A stretch of DNA of 64,000 bases from assembly GCF_021729865.1 (NCBI RefSeq), contig NZ_CP063400.1, forward strand, positions 1,178,001-1,242,000, written 5' to 3'. The position numbers and the translations under genes are program-made. The DNA is from Hydrogenophaga sp. SL48 (GTDB lineage: Bacteria; Pseudomonadota; Gammaproteobacteria; Burkholderiales; Burkholderiaceae_C). Of the stretch, positions 19,113 to 26,551 are shown piece by piece; position 1 is the stretch's first letter, and every line of letters starts with the position of its first letter. Below the pieces are notes generated by a model. That model made no database searches. It was given only the letters and a program-made list of their open reading frames with translations, and was not told where the DNA came from.

Positions 19113-20024
19113 TCAGGAGCTGGACAGATCGTTCGCGGCAGCGGGATCCGATGGAAGAACAATGGCCCCTTCCACCGGCACCGACTCCAGAAAACCGGTC
19201 TGCGTGGGCAGAGTGAGCTCGGGCTCGACCGGTGCCGGCGCCGGGATGGCGGAAAAGACCGGGAATGAGGTGGGCATGGGTTTCCCCAGCGCCACGCTCC
19301 GGATGCGCAGGTGTTCGGCCATCACCTTGTTGATGTAGCTGCTGCCGTCGGTGGTCACAGCCCCCACATACAAACGCAGGCCCCCTTCGATGGAACCGGC
19401 CTGCTTGATGCAGTCCTGCAAGACCTTGACGCCCACCCGCAGATTGGAAAGGGGGTCAAACGCCGCCATCTGACCGCCGAAGTCCTCGTATTTGTCCGAG
19501 TGCACCCGGGTCAGCACCTGCATCAGACCCTGAGCACCCACGGGGCTCTGGGCGTAGGGGTTGAAGCGTGATTCGATGGCCATGACGGCCAGGATGAGCG
19601 TCGGGTCCAGGCGAACCTTTTCACCCACCGTGAAGGCCTCAGCCACCAAGGCACTCAAGGGCTCAGGGGCCACCCGGTACTTCCGGCTGAGCCAGTGAGC
19701 CACATTGGCCTGCTGTCTCGGCAGCTGGTCAGGGGTGACCGCCGCAACGCGCTCGACCGTTTCCGGCTCAAGGGTTGGTTGCTCAATGACCATGCCTGTG
19801 TCTTGGCGCTGAAGCAGCCAGTCCAGGGCCTTTTGTTCCACGCTGTCACGCAGATCGCCGCGAGCGGCCAAAGCAATGATGCCGACGGCCAGTGCGCAGC
19901 CGAGCAGCGCCATGCCGTTGTGAGTGAACTCAACAAAACCGCGGTAGATGTCGGAAAGTGCGGTGCGGAGGGTGGCCGAGGCAACTGAGTTGCTCTTGGA
20001 GAGGCCGAAGGCTTGCGTTGTCAT
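19113..20024 (-). CDS. membrane-anchored lytic transglycosylase (SLT domain)
   Basis: 303 aa with a good AAGGAG before the ATG. It has one membrane helix (about 37-54), a linker, and an SLT domain with the catalytic Glu151 in AIESRFNPYAQSPVGAQGLM and the later GVKVLQDCIKQAGSIEGGLRLYVGA repeat-like segment. The C-terminal tail is Pro-rich. It cleaves peptidoglycan glycan strands with anhydro-muropeptide formation. It is driven by an apparent promoter at 20171-20199 next to a palindrome. Confidence 0.88.
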   Translation of the reverse strand: MTTQAFGLSKSNSVASATLRTALSDIYRGFVEFTHNGMALLGCALAVGIIALAARGDLRDSVEQKALDWLLQRQDTGMVIEQPTLEPETVERVAAVTPDQLPRQQANVAHWLSRKYRVAPEPLSALVAEAFTVGEKVRLDPTLILAVMAIESRFNPYAQSPVGAQGLMQVLTRVHSDKYEDFGGQMAAFDPLSNLRVGVKVLQDCIKQAGSIEGGLRLYVGAVTTDGSSYINKVMAEHLRIRSVALGKPMPTSFPVFSAIPAPAPVEPELTLPTQTGFLESVPVEGAIVLPSDPAAANDLSSS

Positions 20025-20170
20025 GTGTTCGCTCCTTGCAGGGCTGTGCCGACCGTGTGAGGTGGAGCAGCTGGATGGGGCGCCATCGATGGCAAGCCCT
20101 TGGGGCTTGCGGTCGCTTGTATCGGTGTCAATGGCGGTGCGGGTTTACCCTGAACGGGTAAGCGGAGCGA

Positions 20171-20199
20171 ATGGTAGGTGCAGGCAAATACCAAGTCAA
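20171..20199 (-). promoter_or_regulatory. candidate sigma-70 promoter of the lytic transglycosylase gene
   Basis: On the minus strand TTGACT and TACCAT are separated by exactly 17 nt. The implied transcript has a 5' leader of about 140 nt before the ATG at 20024. The palindrome at 20200-20222 touches the -35 hexamer. Confidence 0.6.
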
Positions 20200-20222
20200 T
20201 GTTTTAAACGTCGTTTAAAACA
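20200..20222. promoter_or_regulatory. perfect 23-bp palindromic operator candidate
   Basis: Ten-base arms TGTTTTAAAC and GTTTAAAACA flank a 3-base centre, in a locally AT-rich stretch of an otherwise GC-rich window. Its position directly upstream of the -35 box suits an activator or a dimeric repressor such as a TetR-type protein. No regulator gene is adjacent, so the binder is unknown. Confidence 0.55.
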
Positions 20223-20424
20223 ATTATTTGTTATATGAATGATTTTGTAGTGCACTTGGTCACAGTTTGCTAGCGCCAGCCTCAATCTGGCTGAGGTCTT
20301 GCCGATGGTCGGGAATAAAGTACCGTTGATCGGCTGTACGTCTGTGTGCTCGGGAGTGCCGGTCCTCACGGAGGCGACTTTCCCGGTGGGAGGAGAAACC
20401 CCATGTAACGACGTGGGTGAATGC

Positions 20425-20453
20425 TTGATGTGCGAGTGATTCGAGCGTAATCT
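20425..20453 (+). promoter_or_regulatory. candidate sigma-70 promoter of a putative RNA gene
   Basis: TTGATG and TAATCT with a 17-nt spacer on the plus strand. The expected start site is near 20459, exactly where the 5' arm of the long-range stem begins. Confidence 0.55.
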
Positions 20454-20458
20454 GTGGC

Positions 20459-20638
20459 TGTCGGTCATCACGACCGGCATACAGCCAGCAAAGCGGTGCA
20501 GCCGCCCACTGGCCCCAACGGGAGCAATCTGTTGCTTCCAGGCTGGAGAGACATCCAACTCCCTCCGCCAAAACCGACGGCAAGTGCAATTTGCCCGCCG
20601 TCAACCCCGGTGGGCTTTGCCCGCCGGGGTTTCTTTTT
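20459..20638 (+). ncRNA. putative structured RNA of about 180 nt (unidentified)
   Basis: It lies between a promoter-like element and a strong terminator in a 724-bp region (20025-20748) with no convincing ORF. GCTGTCGGT (20457-20465) can pair with ACCGACGGC (20573-20581), closing a domain that contains further hairpins, for example GGGAGCAA/TTGCTTCC at about 20520 and CGGTC/GACCG at 20462-20476. The same GACGGC (20576-20581) can instead pair with GCCGTC (20597-20602) just before the terminator. It could be a small RNA with 6S-like size and closed ends, or an attenuator leader of the DUF349 gene. I do not recognise the family. Confidence 0.5.
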
Positions 20639-20639
20639 T
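20603..20639 (+). terminator. Rho-independent terminator
   Basis: A 13-bp stem (AACCCCGGTGGGC with GCCCGCCGGGGTT, one G-T pair), a TTT loop, and then TTCTTTTTTG. The T-run is on the plus strand only, so it ends a plus-strand transcript lying upstream of the DUF349 gene. Confidence 0.85.
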
Positions 20640-20748
20640 GGGGGCATACGGACAGAAAGGGCGTACCCAGCCACACCGGTGACAATAGGGTGGTTTGTCC
20701 ATGACACCGGCATGGTGCTGGCATGTCCTCTTTCTTCGAACCACCTGT

Positions 20749-23517
20749 ATGTCGCTGTTCTCCCTGCGCAAGAACCCTTTCCAGTCCAACACCCCCGAGC
20801 CCGCTGTGAACACGCCTGCCCCCTCCAAAAATTCTTCCGCTGCTCAGCCACATCCCCTTGATGCGGTGACCGGAGGGGCTTTTTCTGCACCCACATCGGG
20901 TGAGCGGGCTGCCCGTATCCGAGAGTGGTTGGCCACCGAGCCAGGGCTGGAGCAGATGAACGAGGTGTTCAAAGAACTGTCCCAGCGCGACCGCGGCGCG
21001 GCCAAGCCCCTGAAAGAGAAGCTGGATGAACACAAGCGGCAGAAGGCGCAAGAGCACATCGCGGTGGAATGGGCCCAGAAGGCCGAGAGCCTGATTGCTC
21101 AGCCCCGACTGAATCTCGCCGATGCCATGGCCTGGCAGCGAGATGCCGCCAGAGCGGGCGCGCCTTTGTCGCGTGAGCCCCTGGCCGGGCTGAAGGCATC
21201 GCTCGCCGAGCGGGTCAAAGCGATTGAGGACCTGCAACACCGGGTGCAAGTGGAGCGTGAGTCTGCGGTGTTGATGGCTCAGCGCATTGAGGTCCTTTCC
21301 ACCAAGCCGTGGCGTGAAGCCCAGGCGAGCGCGACCGCCTTGCAAGCGGATGTCGTGGAGTGGCAGCGCCAGGCCAGCGGCTTGGCAGACGATGCCCAGT
21401 GGCCCAGCGTGGAGACCAAGTTCCCGCCGATGCTCGATGCCTCGCGCAGCCAGCTGCAACTGGTGTGGGACGCTTTTGAAGCCGCCCTGGCCCAGGCCGT
21501 GGCGGCTGACGCCGACGCCAAGGCCCCACTGCCCGCCGTGCCCGTGTGGGCCGATGAGCTGCGCCTGGCGCGCGGTGAGGCGGCTGCGGTGCCGGCCGAA
21601 AAGGCCGCACACGATGCGCAGGCCGCGCAGGAGCGGCGCGCCAAGGTGTTGTCCGAACTCGACCGCGCCCTGGGCGTGCTGGAGCGCGAACTGGCCGAAG
21701 GCCACGGCAAGGCCACGCCCAAGGCCGCGGCCGATGTGCGCGCGGTGCTCAAGTCGCACAGCCGCCTGATCGGTCCCGAACTCGAAGCCCGCGCCCATGC
21801 CGCGCTCACGCAGGCCGGCGATCTGGAAGACTGGCAGCGCTGGCGTGCCGACCAGCTGCGCGAAGAGCTGGTCAAGAAAGCCGAAGCCCTGCTGCAGGCG
21901 CCTGAAGGCCAGCGCATCGGTGGACGCAAGATGCAGGAGACCCTGCGCAGCCTGCGCGACCAGTGGAAATCCACCGACCAGGGCGGTCAGGCCAACCACG
22001 CGTTGTGGAAGCGGTTTGATGAAGCCTGCACCGAAGCCCACAAAGTGGTCGAAGCCTGGCTGACCCAGGTGCGCCAGCAGGCCGATGCGCACAAGGCGCA
22101 GCGCCTGGCCATCATCGAAGAACTCAAGGCTTGGACGTCCGCCCACGCCGGCAACACCGACTGGAAAGCCCAGGTGCGCGAGTTGCATGCCTTCTCCGAG
22201 CGCTGGCGCGAGGCCGGCCACCTGAGCGAAAAGGCGTTTGCCGAAATGCAGCCGCTCTGGAAAGACGCCATGCACGCGGCGCATGCCGGACTGGATGCTG
22301 CGCAGGCGCAGAGCATCGCGCGCCGCCGTGCGCTGATCGAAGAAGCCACCGCCCTGGGCGCTGCGCCGCAGCTGCGCATCGACGCTGTCAAAGCCCTGCA
22401 GCAGCGCTGGCAGGCCGAAGCCCACGCTGTGCCGCTGGAGCGCAAACAGGAACAGAAACTGTGGGAAGCCTTCCGTCAGCCGATCGACGATGCCTTTGCC
22501 CGCAAGAGCAGCGAACGCGAGAAGGCCGCGACTTCGTTGAACGCGCATGACCAGCGGGTTCTGGAGGCTTCGCAAGCGGTGGATGCCGCCATTGCCAGCG
22601 GCGACGCTCAGCAGATCCGTGCAGCGATGGCTGCGCTGGAGGCCGCATTGCGGGGTCAGGCGCTGGCTGCGGCTGCTGCACCGGCCTCCGAAGCGGCAAC
22701 CCGGACCGTTGCAGGCGTTGTGTCCGTTGCTGCAGGGCCCGCTGCGGTTTCCGCAGACGAGTCGCCTGTGGCTGATGCAGGTGAGTCGGCATCTGCGGAC
22801 GAACATGTCGAGGCTGCCGCCGTCGAAGCTCTGGTGCCAGCCAAACCCGCCGCGCCACCGAAGAAGATCGTGGCCGTGCGCGGCGACGACCGCCCGGGCA
22901 TGAAGAAAACCGAGCCCGCTGGTCGGGATGACCGTCGGGGGCCTCCCGGCCGAGACAGCCGTGATGGTGGCCGGGGTGGTTTTGGCGCGCGTGGTGAGGG
23001 CCGTGATGGCCGTGGAAGTGACCGCTTCGAGCGTGAGCCCCGTGGCCCGGCCTTGCCTCGCTTGGGCGATGCCGCCTTCCGCGCTCAACGCAATGCCATT
23101 GAGCACGCCGAAGCCGCATTGCGCAAACTCGCCGCCCAGGCTCACGGCGAGGTGCTGACCCAGTTGATGACGGCCTGGGAACAACGCGATGCAGCCCAAT
23201 TGCCTGCCGCACAGGCGCTGGGTTCGCGAGTGAACGCCGGTACCCGCAGTGCCTGGACGCAGAGTGTGTCGGCCGCAGCAGCCCCCGCGGTGCCGGCCGA
23301 TGCCCTGTTGCGCCTGGAGATGGCAGCCGAGGTGCCCACGCCGGTCGAGCAGCTGGATGCACGCCGCATGCTGCAGCTGCAGCTGCTGACACGTCGTCAC
23401 GACGCTCCGCCGGCCGAGACCTGGGCGCAAGACGTGGGTCGCGTGCTGGCAGGGCCGTTCGAGGCCGCTGCCGCACGCCGCCTTCAGAACACGCTCAAGG
23501 TGCTGTTGAAGAAGTAA
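20749..23517 (+). CDS. DUF349 domain-containing protein with RG-rich linker
   Basis: 922 aa, starting at ATG 20749 (MSLFSLRKNPF); an upstream in-frame ATG at 20695 adds an unlikely 18 residues. It is almost entirely charged helices. Three or more DUF349 repeats are visible between about residues 360 and 590, with recurring W-x-R/W-K patterns (DQWKSTDQ, ERWREAGHLS, QRWQAEAHAVP). An Arg/Gly/Asp-rich segment with several RGG-like triplets follows at about 724-765, then a second helical domain. There is no signal peptide. The molecular function is unknown; the RG region suggests nucleic-acid contact, which is an inference. Confidence 0.85.
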   Translation: MSLFSLRKNPFQSNTPEPAVNTPAPSKNSSAAQPHPLDAVTGGAFSAPTSGERAARIREWLATEPGLEQMNEVFKELSQRDRGAAKPLKEKLDEHKRQKAQEHIAVEWAQKAESLIAQPRLNLADAMAWQRDAARAGAPLSREPLAGLKASLAERVKAIEDLQHRVQVERESAVLMAQRIEVLSTKPWREAQASATALQADVVEWQRQASGLADDAQWPSVETKFPPMLDASRSQLQLVWDAFEAALAQAVAADADAKAPLPAVPVWADELRLARGEAAAVPAEKAAHDAQAAQERRAKVLSELDRALGVLERELAEGHGKATPKAAADVRAVLKSHSRLIGPELEARAHAALTQAGDLEDWQRWRADQLREELVKKAEALLQAPEGQRIGGRKMQETLRSLRDQWKSTDQGGQANHALWKRFDEACTEAHKVVEAWLTQVRQQADAHKAQRLAIIEELKAWTSAHAGNTDWKAQVRELHAFSERWREAGHLSEKAFAEMQPLWKDAMHAAHAGLDAAQAQSIARRRALIEEATALGAAPQLRIDAVKALQQRWQAEAHAVPLERKQEQKLWEAFRQPIDDAFARKSSEREKAATSLNAHDQRVLEASQAVDAAIASGDAQQIRAAMAALEAALRGQALAAAAAPASEAATRTVAGVVSVAAGPAAVSADESPVADAGESASADEHVEAAAVEALVPAKPAAPPKKIVAVRGDDRPGMKKTEPAGRDDRRGPPGRDSRDGGRGGFGARGEGRDGRGSDRFEREPRGPALPRLGDAAFRAQRNAIEHAEAALRKLAAQAHGEVLTQLMTAWEQRDAAQLPAAQALGSRVNAGTRSAWTQSVSAAAAPAVPADALLRLEMAAEVPTPVEQLDARRMLQLQLLTRRHDAPPAETWAQDVGRVLAGPFEAAAARRLQNTLKVLLKK

Positions 23518-23533
23518 CTCTTCTGCTGTGCTG

Positions 23534-23564
23534 CTCGCGATCCTCTTTCAAGGGGCAGCGCGAG
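23534..23564. terminator. stem-loop between convergent genes
   Basis: CTCGCG and CGCGAG enclose an inner imperfect stem (CCTCTT with AAGGGG). It lies between the DUF349 stop and the convergent mtfA stop, a usual spot for a shared terminator, but lacks a strong T-run. Confidence 0.3.
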
Positions 23565-23588
23565 TGGCCCGGCAGAACCGGTTCGATC

Positions 23589-24458
23589 CTACCGGGCCGC
23601 TCTGAAGAACCCGTCGTAGAGAGGCAGCAGGGCGGGAAAGTCCTGCGCAAATCGCTCACGGCTGACGAAGTAGGCTTCGCAGGTCACGGCAAAAAACTCT
23701 GCTGGATGGGTGGCCGCATAGTCATCCAGCCAAGGTGCCTCGCCGCCGAATCGTTCGGCCATGGCCACAGCCTCGCGAAACTGTGAGTACGACGCTTGCA
23801 TGACGCTGCGCCAGTGTTCTCGGGCTGCGGCAGCACTGGCTCTGCCCAAGAAGCGCTCTGGCAGAGGCGGAGCGCCGTCCGGGCTGTCGCCGCGCTGGAT
23901 GCCATGCATGTCGAGTTTGTGGACGAACTCATGGATCACGACATTCTTGCCTTGGGATGCGAGCTCGGCGGCTCGGGCCACTTCTTGCCAGCTCAGCATG
24001 ACGGGGCCGCGGTCCATGGCTTCGCCCGCCAGCACTTCGCTGTAACGGTGCACCACGCCCACCCCGTCGGTGACTTCGCGCTGTGCCACGGCGGCGCCGG
24101 GTTGCACGACGATGCCGACGAAATCGCTGTACCAGTCGAGGACCTGCAGCGGGTCTCGCACCGACTCCCCGGAGGGCAAGCCAATCTGCAGCAGTGGCAG
24201 GCAGGCTTGGGCGGCGATGTTCAAGGCCATGGCATCGGTGATCTTCAGTCCGTGCGCGCCATGAAACTCCTTTTCTTGCAGAAAGTGACCGCACAGGGTG
24301 CGCAGCCTTTCCTGCTCCGTTGACGAGAGTGCCGTCAGAAAGGGCAGGGCCTCGACGGTTTGGCGCCAGAGCAGGTCATCGATCGGTGGCGTGGGACGGA
24401 TGCCCCGGGGCAGCCAGGACTGCAGTGAGCGAAGCAGGGTGTGGACCATCTTTCGCAC
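23589..24458 (-). CDS. mtfA: MtfA-family zinc metallopeptidase (M90)
   Basis: 289 aa. The zinc site HEFVH starts at about His176 (VVIHEFVHKLDMHG). MtfA-specific surroundings include FHGAHGLKITDAMALNIAAQACLPLL upstream and a downstream FFAVTCEAYF motif bearing the third ligand Glu. In E. coli MtfA is a cytosolic aminopeptidase that binds the Mlc repressor. The start is GTG 24458 or ATG 24449; neither has a strong ribosome site. The gene is 10 bp downstream of lpxH. Confidence 0.92.
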   Translation of the reverse strand: MRKMVHTLLRSLQSWLPRGIRPTPPIDDLLWRQTVEALPFLTALSSTEQERLRTLCGHFLQEKEFHGAHGLKITDAMALNIAAQACLPLLQIGLPSGESVRDPLQVLDWYSDFVGIVVQPGAAVAQREVTDGVGVVHRYSEVLAGEAMDRGPVMLSWQEVARAAELASQGKNVVIHEFVHKLDMHGIQRGDSPDGAPPLPERFLGRASAAAAREHWRSVMQASYSQFREAVAMAERFGGEAPWLDDYAATHPAEFFAVTCEAYFVSRERFAQDFPALLPLYDGFFRAAR

Positions 24459-24468
24459 ATGGAGGCGC

Positions 24469-25287
24469 TCAGGCCGTCTTCAATGGCAGGCGCTGCAGGC
24501 CCGATGCGGTGAGCCGGAGCACTTCGCCACGTGGGGGTAGAGCTGCAGCGTCCCAGTCGCTGAGCACCACGCGTTGCAGGCCGTTGCCCAGATCATGGCT
24601 GGCGGGGCGGTGGGTGTGGCCGTGGATCAGTGTTGGCGCTCCAGCGCGCTGCAGCCACTGGCGCGCGGCCTCGGCGTCCACGTCGGCCCACAACGGGGGG
24701 TCGTGGGCGTTGCTGCGTTTGCGCGCCTCGCTTTGCTGGCGCAATCCACGCGCCACCGCTTCTCGTTGTGCCAGCGGCTGCGCGAGAAAAGCGGATTGCC
24801 ACTCGGGGGTGCGCACCTGCGCTCTAAATCGCATGTAGTCGGTGTCATCCAGACACAAGGCATCTCCGTGGCTGAGCAGCCAACGCTGACCCTGAAAGTC
24901 CAGCACCGTGGGGTCGGGAAGCGCTTGCATGCCGCATGAGCTCAGTCCCGCCTGCCCTAGCAGGAAATCGCGGTTGCCGGCCATGAAATACACCGGGGTG
25001 TGCTGGCTGTGGGCTTGAAGCAGGGCAGCGCAATGGCGCCAGAATGCCGGGTCAGCCCTGTCGGCAGGCGCATCCAGCGCATCGTCGCCCACCCAGACTT
25101 CAAACAGGTCGCCCAGAATGAACAGGGCGTCTGCGCGCTCCACGGGAGACCGTTGTAGAAACCGCCGCCAGCAGGCGAAGGTGGTGGGGTCGGACGCCTG
25201 CAGGTGCAGGTCGGAAATGAAATCGACCGCCTGCCACTGCGCGGGCGCGCGCAGTTCGGCGAAGCGGTCGGTGAGCGGATTGGTCAT
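24469..25287 (-). CDS. lpxH: UDP-2,3-diacylglucosamine diphosphatase LpxH
   Basis: 272 aa. This calcineurin-like phosphoesterase makes lipid X in lipid A synthesis at the inner membrane. Metal-binding motifs are in order: Asp26-x-His28 (ISDLHL), Gly-Asp60 (LGDLFE), Asn105-Arg-Asp (AGNRDFL), His140 (LSHGD) and HGHTH near 221. A terminator-like hairpin directly precedes its ATG. Confidence 0.95.
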   Translation of the reverse strand: MTNPLTDRFAELRAPAQWQAVDFISDLHLQASDPTTFACWRRFLQRSPVERADALFILGDLFEVWVGDDALDAPADRADPAFWRHCAALLQAHSQHTPVYFMAGNRDFLLGQAGLSSCGMQALPDPTVLDFQGQRWLLSHGDALCLDDTDYMRFRAQVRTPEWQSAFLAQPLAQREAVARGLRQQSEARKRSNAHDPPLWADVDAEAARQWLQRAGAPTLIHGHTHRPASHDLGNGLQRVVLSDWDAAALPPRGEVLRLTASGLQRLPLKTA

Positions 25288-25290
25288 GGA

Positions 25291-25309
25291 AAAGGGGGCC
25301 GAAGCCCCC
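25291..25309 (-). terminator. GC-rich UUCG hairpin with T-run just before lpxH
   Basis: On the minus strand GGGGGC-TTCG-GCCCCC is followed by TTTT and then the lpxH ATG. It sits between the ppiB stop and lpxH. It could end ppiA-ppiB transcripts or limit read-through and translation into lpxH, since it occupies the ribosome-binding region. Confidence 0.6.
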
Positions 25310-25316
25310 GTGATGC

Positions 25317-25823
25317 TCAGAGCGCGACGGCCTTTTCGATGATCACGTCGTCCTTGGGCACGTCGTCGTGGAAGCCTTTGCGGCCCGTGGCCACGCCTTC
25401 GATCTTCTTCACGATGTCCGAACCCGAGATCACCTTGCCGAACACGGCATAGCCCCAGCCCTGCGCGCTGGGCGCGGTGTGGTTCAGGAAGCCGTTGTTG
25501 GCCACGTTGATGAAGAACTGGGCACTGGCGGAATGCGGGTCGTTCGTGCGGGCCATGGCGACGGTGTAGAGGTCGTTGCGCAGACCGTTGTTGGCTTCGT
25601 TGTTGATGGGGGCGTCCGACGGCTTCTGGTTCATGCCGGGTTCAAACCCGCCGCCTTGCACCATGAACCCCGGGATGACCCGGTGGAACACCGTGTTGTT
25701 GTAGTGACCCTTGTTCACGTACGACAGAAAGTTGGCGGTGGACAGCGGCGCTTTGTCGGCGTCGAGTTCGAGTGTGATGACGCCAAAGTTGGCGATGTGC
25801 AGTTCGACTTGGGGGTTGGCCAT
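25317..25823 (-). CDS. ppiB: cytoplasmic peptidyl-prolyl cis-trans isomerase (cyclophilin B type)
   Basis: 168 aa from ATG 25823, which has GGAG at 8 nt; ATG 25829 overlaps the ppiA stop but leaves only 2 nt to the GGAG. It has the cyclophilin core: [20 protein letters not shown] with the catalytic Arg, [29 protein letters not shown], and AVFGKVISG. No signal peptide, so it is cytosolic. It is the paralogous partner of the exported ppiA-type protein just upstream. Confidence 0.93.
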   Translation of the reverse strand: MANPQVELHIANFGVITLELDADKAPLSTANFLSYVNKGHYNNTVFHRVIPGFMVQGGGFEPGMNQKPSDAPINNEANNGLRNDLYTVAMARTNDPHSASAQFFINVANNGFLNHTAPSAQGWGYAVFGKVISGSDIVKKIEGVATGRKGFHDDVPKDDVIIEKAVAL

Positions 25824-25825
25824 GT

Positions 25826-26551
25826 TCATTTCTCCAGAGTGGCTTTGAGGATGGTGACTTGTGTTTTGGGGACGTCGGTGGGAAAGGGTCCGCCTGAACC
25901 GGTGGGCACTTCCTTGATCTTGTTGACCACGTCCATGCCGCTCACCACCTTGGCGAACACCGTGTAGCCGAACAGCTGGCTTGCGCCCAGCAGGTTGGCC
26001 CGTGGCGTGTTTTCGTACACGCGCCCGCCGTATTCAAAGCGGGGTACCGGGTCGCCAGGGGGAATCGGTGTTGGGTCCAGGAAGGCGTTGTCCTTCACGT
26101 TGATGAAGAACTGCGAGGAGGCCGAGTTCGGGTCGTTGGTGCGTGCCATGGCCACGGTGCCGATCACGTTGCGAGGGCCTCCGCGTTCGATGGCGGCCTG
26201 TCCTTCGTGGACCACGGGAACGCGGGTGGGCTTCTGTCTGTAGCTGCCGTCGAATCCGCCGCCCTGGACCATGAAGTTGCTGATCACGCGGTGAAAGACC
26301 GTGCCATCGTAGTGTTTGTCGCGCACGTACTGCAGAAAGTTGTCGACGGTTTTGGGCGCCTTGTCAGGGTACAGCTCCATCACGATGTCGCCCATGGAGG
26401 TGGTCAGGCGCACTTTCGGATAGGTCGCTGGAGCAGGCGCTGAAACCGGGTTTTGTGCGTGGGCCGACAAAGACAGCAATGCGGCCACCACCGCCGATCC
26501 GACCAGGAGATGGCGGCGCGTGCCCGAGGTTGCCTTGCGGAAACGAGACAT
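25826..26551 (-). CDS. ppiA: periplasmic peptidyl-prolyl cis-trans isomerase (cyclophilin A type)
   Basis: 241 aa. A signal peptide of about 33 residues ([19 protein letters not shown]) precedes the cyclophilin domain with [37 protein letters not shown] and [16 protein letters not shown]. It carries a loop insertion ([20 protein letters not shown]) seen in some proteobacterial PpiA proteins. ATG 26551 overlaps the stop of the L,D-transpeptidase gene (TGATG), implying coupled translation. Confidence 0.93.
   Translation of the reverse strand: MSRFRKATSGTRRHLLVGSAVVAALLSLSAHAQNPVSAPAPATYPKVRLTTSMGDIVMELYPDKAPKTVDNFLQYVRDKHYDGTVFHRVISNFMVQGGGFDGSYRQKPTRVPVVHEGQAAIERGGPRNVIGTVAMARTNDPNSASSQFFINVKDNAFLDPTPIPPGDPVPRFEYGGRVYENTPRANLLGASQLFGYTVFAKVVSGMDVVNKIKEVPTGSGGPFPTDVPKTQVTILKATLEK

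Noticed and set aside
20196..20558. A 120-codon minus-strand frame in the large intergenic region
   Set aside because: No ribosome site or domain, and it crosses the palindrome and the putative RNA gene. I prefer a regulatory/RNA reading.
20260..23430. A 1056-codon open frame antisense to the DUF349 gene
   Set aside because: It is the mirror of a GC-rich, Ala/Glu/Arg-rich gene. Its protein is compositionally odd with no domain, while the plus-strand frame has clear DUF349 features and a terminator upstream.
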